A stretch of DNA of 64,000 bases from Velocimicrobium porci (GTDB lineage: Bacteria; Bacillota; Clostridia; Lachnospirales; Lachnospiraceae): assembly GCF_009696045.1 (NCBI RefSeq), contig NZ_VUMT01000003.1, positions 124,001-188,000 of the forward strand, in the 5' to 3' direction. Of the stretch, positions 1-7,496 are shown piece after piece (within the stretch, counting starts at the first letter, position 1; each line of letters begins with the position of its first letter). The notes below the pieces were generated by a model. That model ran no database searches and had not been told where the DNA came from. It saw only the letters and a program-made list of their open reading frames with translations. A program made the translations under genes and the position numbers.

Positions 1-523
1 TTAAATAATAAACACCGGTATCAATAACTGCAACCAAAGTCTTTCCACTTTTTGTATACAGTGTATTATCAACCACCTTATAGTTTGGATTTTCTTTTGC
101 AACTGTAACTTTCTTTAAATTTTTACAACCAACAAACACATTTTCCTTTATTGTTCTGACTCCGGACGAAATAGTTATTGATTCAATTGCTTTATTCTTA
201 GCAAATGCTCCATTCGCAAGGGCAGTAACTTTATATTTACTACCCTTTGAATCTGTTACTTCAAAAGGAATCTTAACATCTTTGACATTCTTTACCAAAC
301 CAGTTATTTCAACCTCATCGGTCTTTCCTTTTTTCAGTACATGATACGAAAAAGCCCCTTTTATAAACTCTCCTTTTTGTTCGTCCTGTGCCTGAACAGT
401 AATAACATTATCCTGTTCCTCAGCTTTTTCCCGCCATTCCACGGATTTACTTAAACAGGGAATTAATACTACACCACAAACAAGCAGTATTCCCATAATT
501 ATTACATTAACTTTTTTATTCAT
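1..523 (-). CDS. BspA-like leucine-rich repeat surface protein, 3' end cut by window
   Basis: The reading frame starts with ATG at 523 and stays open to the left edge, so the C-terminus lies outside the window (about 174 residues are visible; the tta at 1-3 is out of frame). Residues about 6-25 form a hydrophobic signal or anchor segment. From about residue 65 the chain reads like LRR_5/BspA repeats: an A-x-A-F-A-K-N-K-A-I-E-S-I-T-I unit followed by a V-R-T-I-K-E-N-V-F-V-G-C-K-N-L-K-K-V unit. The family is exported and often binds host or surface ligands; that role is inference here. It lies 19 nt downstream of metG on the same strand, with no terminator seen between them. Confidence 0.75.
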   Translation of the reverse strand, partial: MNKKVNVIIMGILLVCGVVLIPCLSKSVEWREKAEEQDNVITVQAQDEQKGEFIKGAFSYHVLKKGKTDEVEITGLVKNVKDVKIPFEVTDSKGSKYKVTALANGAFAKNKAIESITISSGVRTIKENVFVGCKNLKKVTVAKENPNYKVVDNTLYTKSGKTLVAVIDTGVYYL

Positions 524-542
524 TCTCTATCCCATCTCTTAT

Positions 543-2501
543 TTAGCAGATTTCGGCTCCGGCAGGCATATCCTTTTCTGGTGCCATTAGTGCAAGCTCA
601 CCTTTTTCATTTTCTGCACATAATAACATTCCTTCTGATAATACACCGGCAAGTTTGGCAGGTTTCAGATTAACCAATACCATTACTTTCTTCCCTACCA
701 TTTCTTCTGCTGTATAATGTTGCTTTATTCCTGATACAATTTGTTTCACTTCGCTTCCTACACGAACTTTAGAGCAAAGTAATTTTTTAGACTTTGGCAC
801 TTCCTCACAGGCAATAATCTCGCCTACCTGGAACTGCATTTTCATAAAGTCTTCATAAGTAATCTCATCTTTTGGTTCAATATCAATAACTGGCTCTTCT
901 TGCTTTGGTTCTGCTTCTTTTTTATAAGCTTCCTGTAATGCTTCTACTTTTTCCATTACTTCCTTGACATCCAGTCTTGCAAATAAAATCTCCGGTTTTT
1001 CTTCTACTTTCGTTCCGGATTCGTATGCACCAAATCTTGTAAGATCACTAAACTCTCTCTTAGGAGCATGAATCTCCTCTAAAATTTTAACTGAAGTTTC
1101 CGGCATAAATGGCTCTAACAAATTAGCTCCAATTGAAATGCTTTCAATCAGATTGTATAAAACCGTTTCCAAACGGGCTTTTTGGGCCTCATCTTTTGCC
1201 AATGCCCAAGGCATTGTTTCATCAATATATTTGTTACAACGTTTAAATAATGTGAAAATTTCAGAAATAGCATCTGCAATCCGAAGGTCTTCCATCTTAT
1301 CCTGAACACGTTTTGCTGTGTTTACCGCAATTTCAATCAGTTCCTTGTCAACTTCCTCTGTCACATTACGATTGTTCACAATACCTTCAAAATATTTATT
1401 TGACATAGAAATTGTTCTGTTTACTAAATTTCCCAATGTATTAGCAAGATCAGAATTCATTCTCTCAACCATAAGTTCCCAAGTAATAACTCCATCGTTA
1501 TCAAATGGCATTTCATGGAGAACAAAATAACGAACCGCATCAACTCCAAATAAATCTACTAAATCATCGGCATAAATTACATTACCTTTTGATTTACTCA
1601 TCTTTCCATCACCTTGAAGCAGCCATGGATGACCAAAAATCTGCTTTGGAAGTGGTAAGTCAAGTGCCATTAACATAATTGGCCAATAAATTGTATGGAA
1701 ACGCAAAATGTCCTTTCCAATCAAATGCAAGTCAGCTGGCCAGAATTTGTCGAATAATTCATCACTATTTCCATCTAAGTCGTATCCCAGGCCTGTAATA
1801 TAATTACTTAATGCGTCAATCCATACATAGACTACATGCTTGTCATCAAAATCTACCGGAATTCCCCATTTAAAAGATGTTCTGGACACACATAAATCCT
1901 GAAGTCCCGGCAATAAGAAATTATTCATCATCTCATTTTTTCTTGATTCCGGCTGAATAAATTCAGGATGACTATTGATATGCTCGATTAAACGATCGGT
2001 ATATTTGCTTAACTTTAAGAAATAAGCTTCCTCTTTAGCAGGCTGACATTCCCTTCCGCAATCCGGGCATTTTCCGTCTACCAACTGGGAGGATGTAAAA
2101 AAGGATTCACAAGGTGTACAATACATTCCTTCGTAATAACCTTTGTAAATATCTCCCTGCTCATATAGTTTCTTAAAAATCTTCTGAACTTGTTTTTCAT
2201 GATAACTGTCGGTCGTACGAATAAATTTGTCATAAGATGTATTCATTAAATCCCAAATTGTCTTAATCTCACCTGATACATTATCTACAAATTCTTTTGG
2301 CGTAATATTAGCTTCTTCTGCTTTTAATTCAATCTTTTGACCATGTTCATCTGTCCCTGTCTGAAAACGTACATCATATCCTTCAAGACGTTTGAATCTG
2401 GCAATACTGTCTGCTAACACAGCTTCATAAGTGTTACCAATATGAGGCTTTCCCGATGTGTATGCAATTGCTGTTGTTAAATAATATGGTTTCTTTTCCA
2501 T
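543..2501 (-). CDS. metG: Methionyl-tRNA synthetase with C-terminal tRNA-binding domain
   Basis: Charges tRNA-Met with methionine in the cytoplasm. The 652-residue protein shows the class I HIGH-type motif HIGN at residues 20-23, a zinc knuckle with Cys128, Cys131, Cys145 and Cys148, and KMSKS at 300-304. The last ~100 residues (about 550-652) form the EMAP/Trbp111-like OB-fold tRNA-binding domain, typical of the longer Firmicute enzyme. The ATG is preceded by a Shine-Dalgarno (AAAGGAGAAATAAAA before the start). The 440-nt leader carries a T-box with an apparent AUG specifier, so expression probably responds to uncharged tRNA-Met. Confidence 0.97.
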   Translation of the reverse strand: MEKKPYYLTTAIAYTSGKPHIGNTYEAVLADSIARFKRLEGYDVRFQTGTDEHGQKIELKAEEANITPKEFVDNVSGEIKTIWDLMNTSYDKFIRTTDSYHEKQVQKIFKKLYEQGDIYKGYYEGMYCTPCESFFTSSQLVDGKCPDCGRECQPAKEEAYFLKLSKYTDRLIEHINSHPEFIQPESRKNEMMNNFLLPGLQDLCVSRTSFKWGIPVDFDDKHVVYVWIDALSNYITGLGYDLDGNSDELFDKFWPADLHLIGKDILRFHTIYWPIMLMALDLPLPKQIFGHPWLLQGDGKMSKSKGNVIYADDLVDLFGVDAVRYFVLHEMPFDNDGVITWELMVERMNSDLANTLGNLVNRTISMSNKYFEGIVNNRNVTEEVDKELIEIAVNTAKRVQDKMEDLRIADAISEIFTLFKRCNKYIDETMPWALAKDEAQKARLETVLYNLIESISIGANLLEPFMPETSVKILEEIHAPKREFSDLTRFGAYESGTKVEEKPEILFARLDVKEVMEKVEALQEAYKKEAEPKQEEPVIDIEPKDEITYEDFMKMQFQVGEIIACEEVPKSKKLLCSKVRVGSEVKQIVSGIKQHYTAEEMVGKKVMVLVNLKPAKLAGVLSEGMLLCAENEKGELALMAPEKDMPAGAEIC

Positions 2502-2634
2502 TTTTATTTCTCCTTTTTCTCGTCTTATTCTAACATAGTATTCCCTTTGTTTCCTCTAGTAAAATTTAACTATTTCTATCTATGCTATCTTCTCCCGGCT
2601 TCTGCCGCATCTTATAAAATAATTATAAATAATG

Positions 2635-2670
2635 TAAAAAACTCGCCTTTAAAAATACTTTAAAGACGAG
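2635..2670 (-). terminator. Terminator of the metG T-box leader
   Basis: On the minus strand CTCGTCTTTAAA pairs with TTTAAAGGCGAG (12 bp, one G-U) around a GTATT loop, followed by a T run. It lies just downstream of the T-box core, the normal place for the competing terminator. Confidence 0.85.
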
Positions 2671-2945
2671 AAAATCCCGTGTTACCACTTTAATTCGCCT
2701 ATGTCTTTCGACCTTAGACCTCAAAAACTGCATTTCACAGTCTGCATGCTAACGGATGCTTCCGGAATAGCTTAAAAGTTAACCTTCTTGGCTATTCTGC
2801 TCCAAGTCCATCTTCATCTGCTCCACTCATCCCCATTCTCAGCTTCCAGGGTTCTCTGTCCTCGCTTCACAGACTACTCTTCTCTTCATTGCATTTATTC
2901 TTACATTATATTTATTTTATATTCTTCACAATAAATTCTCATATA
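2641..2945 (-). promoter_or_regulatory. T-box leader of metG
   Basis: Read on the minus strand, this leader ends with the T-box core GTGGTAACACGGG (about 2676-2689), a variant of the conserved GGGTGGNACCGCG, directly before a terminator hairpin. Stem I ends in GACTTGGAGC, and the triplet just before it is ATG (2811-2809), the expected Met specifier. Known family behaviour: uncharged tRNA pairs with specifier and T-box and favours the antiterminator. The Met assignment rests on reading the specifier position by eye. Confidence 0.85.
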
Positions 2946-2951
2946 TTCCTT

Positions 2952-2980
2952 AGTCTATGCTGAAATTTATTGTTTGTCAA
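2952..2980 (-). promoter_or_regulatory. Promoter of the metG T-box transcript
   Basis: On the minus strand TTGACA (2980-2975), a 17-nt spacer and TAGACT (2957-2952) form a sigma-A type promoter placed just upstream of the T-box leader and just downstream of the stop codon of the BspA-like gene. Confidence 0.75.
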
Positions 2981-2995
2981 GAGCGATAGGAAAGG

Positions 2996-5284
2996 TTAAT
3001 AGAATTGTAATTGGATTGTAATATTATTCCTTTTCGCGTATTCATACGCAAACGAATTTTTTTCACATGCAATAACTACATCCCTTATATTCTTTTTCCA
3101 CACCAAAAGAGATTCTATTTTTTCTACACTATTTGGAATTGTAATCTTATCCGTCGTACAATGATAAAACGCAAGATTTCCAATTTCCTTTACTCCGTTT
3201 TCTAAAATAATATTAGATATTTCAGGATATTCAAAACTGCCAATTTGAATTGTTTTCACTGTACCAGGGATATAAAGTGTTCCTATTATATGGTAAGTTT
3301 GAAAAACATTTAATCCGATTTTTTCAACCCCTTTAGGAATTCTAATTTCTTCTTCGTTTGCAGAATCTACATAGGCAATTAATGTATTATGATTTGCTAC
3401 GATAAACTCATTGAACTCACCTGCATTTCCCTGCTCTACTCCATAAAAAACATTTTCTCCAAATTCAATATCGTTTTCTGGAAATTGATACTCTGACAGG
3501 CTTCTACACTCAGCAAACGCATACGATTGTATTTTCTCAATTGAATCCGGAAATAAAATAGATTCTAAAGAAATACAATGACGAAATGCCTCCTCACCAA
3601 TCGACTTTAGCCCTTCTTTAACCTCTACCGTTTTCAATCGTTTGCAATTGAAAAATGCACTATCTCCAATCAAATACACCGAAGAAGGAAGTCTTACCTC
3701 CCTAAGATTTTGATTATTACGAAACGCATTTTCATAAATCATCGTAACACCTTCTGGAATCGTAACCGTTGCCTCTTGTCCATTATTTTTTACATAGACA
3801 TGTCCTAAAAAAATATTTTGTTGGTCTTTTTCTAGCCACTCTGTTCCATAAAATGCCATCTGACCAATAAACTTTACTTGTTCTCCACCACTGATATATT
3901 TCAAATAATTGCATGAGGCAAAGGCCATTTTTCCAATTTGCTCTATTCCTGAAAAATCAAACTGCTTCAATCCACTTCCCATAAATGTATTGTCCGGTAT
4001 CCTGCTAATTTGACTCGGCCATGAAGAAATAGAATATAAATTAGTACAATCTTTAAAACAGGAAATCCCCATCGATTTTAATCCAACTGACATTCTAACT
4101 TCTTCTAAATTGATACAGCCTTCAAATACTCCATCTCCTAATTTCTCTATCGTATCAGGTAACGTTACTTTTTCTAAATAATGATTTCCTGCAAACGCCC
4201 GATTACCAATTGCCTTAACCCCTTCAGGAATCGTAATAGCTTGCTTCGTTCCATCGTATTTAAGCAAAATCCCATTTTTTATCTGAAACTGTTCTTCTTC
4301 CCCTACATTCTGGTTTACCACACCCTGTTTTGCTTTCATGGTAACAGGCAAATTAGAATTTTCTATTACCTCAACATTGTAACCATTCTTTTTTCCATAA
4401 TAATAAATAGGAGATTTTTTCTCACAACGAATGGTAACAATATCCTTATTTTCTTTTGGAAATAAATTTTTTCCAATTACACTCACACTGGAAGGAACTG
4501 TAATCTGCTCCAAATTATCACAATCTTCAAAAGCAGAATCCTCCAATTCTTTTGTTCCATCTTTTATTATAATTTCTTGTACCTCGGTTGTACCAAATAT
4601 TCCCTCCTGTATCGTAGAAACCGTTCCCGGAATTGTTATCTTATATACTTCTCCAGACAAAGAAAATGCCTCTGTCTGAATTGCACGGACAAAATCAGGA
4701 ATAATAATCTCCTCTTGCACCGCTGATTCAATATATTGAATTAATGTATTTTTGTTTGCTATCACATATTCGCCAAACTCACCGCCATTTCCTCGTTTAA
4801 TCCCCGAAAAAACACATTCACCAAACAAAATGTTTTTATCTGGAAATGTTATTTTTGAAAGTCTTTTACACTTCTCAAAAGCAGAATCTTTGATATTTTT
4901 TATCGTCTTAGGAAATTCAATCTTTTGCACCCCAATACAATGATAAAATGCTTCTTCTCCAATTACTTCAACACCTTGTTCCAATTTAACTTCCTGTAAA
5001 CGTTTGCAGTTATAAAACGCTGCATTTCCTATTTTTTTCACATTTTTAGGAATTATAACGCTTGTTATTATCTGATTATTATAAAATGCTTTTTTCCCAA
5101 TGGCATTTACATAATCCGGTATCTCAATTTCGGTTTCTGTTCCTGTATATTTTACTAAAATTCCATCATTGACAACAAAATTATCCATTTCTTTTGCTTC
5201 ACTTTCTACTGTCCCTAAATTACACATTAGAATCAAAATACTAAAATAAATGCCAGAGAATATGTATTTTTGTAATTTGCTCAT
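2996..5284 (-). CDS. BspA-like leucine-rich repeat surface protein with internal duplication
   Basis: A 762-residue exported protein of the BspA/LRR_5 type. Residues 1-30 form a signal peptide (basic start, hydrophobic 8-23). The rest is a series of ~23-residue repeats of the form I-P-x-x-V-x-x-I-G-x-x-A-F-x-x-C-x-x-L. Two long modules, about 40-306 and 495-760, repeat each other at a steady offset of ~454 residues (for example FYNCKRL at 90 and FFNCKRL at 544; KNTLIQY at 178 and HNTLIAY at 632; CEKKS at 287 and CEKNS at 740). A third block, ~335-485, separates them. There is no LPXTG, SLH or C-terminal membrane segment, so the mode of retention is unknown. Family members act as adhesins; that is inference here. 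Confidence 0.88.
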   Translation of the reverse strand: MSKLQKYIFSGIYFSILILMCNLGTVESEAKEMDNFVVNDGILVKYTGTETEIEIPDYVNAIGKKAFYNNQIITSVIIPKNVKKIGNAAFYNCKRLQEVKLEQGVEVIGEEAFYHCIGVQKIEFPKTIKNIKDSAFEKCKRLSKITFPDKNILFGECVFSGIKRGNGGEFGEYVIANKNTLIQYIESAVQEEIIIPDFVRAIQTEAFSLSGEVYKITIPGTVSTIQEGIFGTTEVQEIIIKDGTKELEDSAFEDCDNLEQITVPSSVSVIGKNLFPKENKDIVTIRCEKKSPIYYYGKKNGYNVEVIENSNLPVTMKAKQGVVNQNVGEEEQFQIKNGILLKYDGTKQAITIPEGVKAIGNRAFAGNHYLEKVTLPDTIEKLGDGVFEGCINLEEVRMSVGLKSMGISCFKDCTNLYSISSWPSQISRIPDNTFMGSGLKQFDFSGIEQIGKMAFASCNYLKYISGGEQVKFIGQMAFYGTEWLEKDQQNIFLGHVYVKNNGQEATVTIPEGVTMIYENAFRNNQNLREVRLPSSVYLIGDSAFFNCKRLKTVEVKEGLKSIGEEAFRHCISLESILFPDSIEKIQSYAFAECRSLSEYQFPENDIEFGENVFYGVEQGNAGEFNEFIVANHNTLIAYVDSANEEEIRIPKGVEKIGLNVFQTYHIIGTLYIPGTVKTIQIGSFEYPEISNIILENGVKEIGNLAFYHCTTDKITIPNSVEKIESLLVWKKNIRDVVIACEKNSFAYEYAKRNNITIQLQFY

Positions 5285-5407
5285 TTTATTATATTCTTCC
5301 TCTCCTTCCGTATAACTTAACCTATAATATTATCCATAAAATTATTTTTTTCATACTATGTATTTCGTTCTTTTATCTGCAAAATTTAACCTTTTATTTT
5401 ATATACA

Positions 5408-5500
5408 AAAAGATGCTGCAAAATTCTATTTATAACAAGCCATGCACGAAATCTTAATTCAGAATCCGGTTACAGCTTAAATTAATTTTGCAGCATCTTT
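5408..5500. terminator. Long-loop terminator hairpin
   Basis: AAAGATGCTGCAAAATT (from about 5409) is inversely repeated as AATTTTGCAGCATCTTT (to 5500), separated by about 58 nt. A run of five T follows the arm in the minus direction, so it can end the TIGR00266 transcript before the BspA-like gene. Confidence 0.65.
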
Positions 5501-5535
5501 CTATGAATAAACTTAAATAACTATCTAAAAACTCA

Positions 5536-6216
5536 TTATTTCGAAGGTATCAGGCTTATAATTCTTCCGGCAAATTCATTAAAATTCTGAGTCTGTAAAA
5601 TAACCTTTCCGGGACCTGTCAATTTCGTTAAAAATAATCCCTCTCCTCCAAGAAATATGTTTTTAAGACCTTTTACTGTTTCTATCTCATAAGAAACTGT
5701 TTTTTCAAACGCAACTACATTTCCCGTATCTACTTTTATTACTTCACCTGGTGCCAGCGTTTTTTCTACTTTATTTCCATCAATCTCTAAAAATACCATT
5801 CCACTTCCTGAAATGTCCTGTAAAATAAATCCTTCTCCTCCAAATAAACCGGATGATAATTTCTTTGTAAAACTTATTGATAAATTAACAGTTTGTTCTG
5901 CACATAAAAATGCTCCTTTTTGGCAAATCATTCCTCCACATGCCCCAACATCAACCGGAAGAATTTCACCCGCAACAGTAGAAGCAAATGCAATCATCGC
6001 ATCTTCTCTTTCAGCAGTATAAGTTGCCATAAACAAAGACTCACCTGAAAACATTCTTCCAAAACTTTTCATTAATCCGCCTTTCATATTAGTATCCATG
6101 CGGATTCCTTCTGTCATCCATGCCATACCGCCTGACTGAGTATACATACTTTCTCCTGCACGATCAAAAGTTACCTCCACTGCTGGCATTGTGTCACCTA
6201 ATACATGATATCTCAT
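5536..6216 (-). CDS. TIGR00266/AIM24 family protein
   Basis: A 226-residue soluble protein matching the TIGR00266 (AIM24-like) family: an early MPAVEV segment, GESMYTQSGGMAWM at about 21-34, and glycine-rich repeats (GLFGGEGFILQDISG and later FLGGEGLFLTKLTGPG) that form stacked beta structure in the family. Bacterial members have no settled biochemical role; the yeast relative Aim24 is mitochondrial. No signal peptide or membrane segment is visible. The ATG is preceded by AGAAAGGAGC. It follows asnA by 58 nt on the same strand and may be read with it; a hairpin ends the transcript downstream. Confidence 0.85.
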   Translation of the reverse strand: MRYHVLGDTMPAVEVTFDRAGESMYTQSGGMAWMTEGIRMDTNMKGGLMKSFGRMFSGESLFMATYTAEREDAMIAFASTVAGEILPVDVGACGGMICQKGAFLCAEQTVNLSISFTKKLSSGLFGGEGFILQDISGSGMVFLEIDGNKVEKTLAPGEVIKVDTGNVVAFEKTVSYEIETVKGLKNIFLGGEGLFLTKLTGPGKVILQTQNFNEFAGRIISLIPSK

Positions 6217-6274
6217 TTTTGCTCCTTTCTCTTATCCTTCGTGATAAGCTGCCTCTAACTATAACAAACTGATA

Positions 6275-7285
6275 CTATAATAACTGAATTCCCTTTTCTT
6301 TTGCCTCTAAAACCATCTGTTCCGGCCATAGGGAAGACTGTACTTCTCCAATATGAGCTTTTCGCAAGAAAAACATACAGATTCTGGACTGTCCAATTCC
6401 TCCTCCAATTGTAAATGGAAGCTCATCCGCTAAAATTGCTTTTTGATATGGAAGCTCTTTTCTTTCTTCACAACCACTTTTCTTAAGCTGGCTTAATAAT
6501 GCCTCTTTGTCTACACGAACTCCCATCGAAGATAATTCTAATGCAATGTCTAACACAGGATAATATACAATAATATCTGCATTCAAAGCCCAGTCATCAT
6601 AGTCTGGTGCTCTTCCGTCATGTCGCTCACCAGATGCTAATACATCACCAATCTGCATCAGGCAGACAGCACCTTTTTCCTTTGCAATCGCATATTCCCG
6701 TTCTTTTGGTGTACAACCGGGATATTTATCCTCCAATTCTTGTGTTGTAATAAAGAAAATATCATGTGGCAAAATCTCTTCAATATAGTCATATTGAATT
6801 GCCATATATTTTTCTGTCTTTCGTAAAACCTTATAGACCGTTTTTACTGTATCTTTCAATGTATCAATATTTCTTTCTTCTTTTTTAATAATCTTCTCCC
6901 AGTCCCACTGGTCAACAAAAATAGAGTGAATATTATCCGTATCCTCATCTCTCCGGATTGCATTCATATCTGTATAAAGTCCCTCACCATAACAAAATCC
7001 ATATTTCTTAAGTGCATATCGTTTCCATTTTGCTAAAGAATGTACAATTTCTGCTGCTGCATCATTTTGCTCTTTGATGCCAAAGGAAACCGGACGTTCC
7101 ACTCCATTAAGATTATCATTTAAGCCGGAGGCAGGATCAACAAACAATGGTGCTGTAACACGCAAAAGATTCAGTCGTTCGGCCAATAATTTCTGAAAAA
7201 AATCTTTTACTGTTTTTATTCCTACCTGAGTGTCATGCAAATTCAATTCTGACTGATATCCTTTTGGAATCATCATTTGTCCCAT
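6275..7285 (-). CDS. asnA: Aspartate--ammonia ligase (asparagine synthetase A)
   Basis: Makes asparagine from aspartate, ammonia and ATP. The 336-residue length and the whole sequence fit AsnA, a relative of class II aminoacyl-tRNA synthetases: the N-terminal IPKGYQSELNL, the LLRVTAPLFVDPASGLND block, VSFGIKEQ, the WDWEKII segment, and the C-terminal motif 3-like GGGIGQSRICMFFLRKAHIGEVQ. A strong Shine-Dalgarno (AGGAGG, 7 nt before ATG) fixes the start. The gene diverges from the Ig-like surface protein gene across a ~210-nt interval. Confidence 0.97.
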   Translation of the reverse strand: MGQMMIPKGYQSELNLHDTQVGIKTVKDFFQKLLAERLNLLRVTAPLFVDPASGLNDNLNGVERPVSFGIKEQNDAAAEIVHSLAKWKRYALKKYGFCYGEGLYTDMNAIRRDEDTDNIHSIFVDQWDWEKIIKKEERNIDTLKDTVKTVYKVLRKTEKYMAIQYDYIEEILPHDIFFITTQELEDKYPGCTPKEREYAIAKEKGAVCLMQIGDVLASGERHDGRAPDYDDWALNADIIVYYPVLDIALELSSMGVRVDKEALLSQLKKSGCEERKELPYQKAILADELPFTIGGGIGQSRICMFFLRKAHIGEVQSSLWPEQMVLEAKEKGIQLL

Positions 7286-7425
7286 AATAAAACCTCCTGA
7301 TTTCTTAACTTTTTATTTATAGTTTTCTATTTTAACATAAAATACCTTATGCGTCATTCTTTTTTTTACAACAAATTCATTCTTCTTACAATTTTATTAA
7401 ATTGCCTGATTTCAAATAATTAGGA

Positions 7426-7454
7426 TTGCGAAACTTTTCCATTTCACCTATAAT
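7426..7454 (+). promoter_or_regulatory. Promoter of the Ig-like surface protein gene
   Basis: TTGCGA (7426-7431), 17-nt spacer, perfect TATAAT (7449-7454). It is followed by AAGGAGG at about 7480-7487 and ATG at 7497. The first ATG in frame (7455) directly abuts the -10 box and cannot be the start. Confidence 0.75.
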
Positions 7455-7496
7455 ATGGATACAAATATTTATCTATATTTAAGGAGGAAGAAAAAG

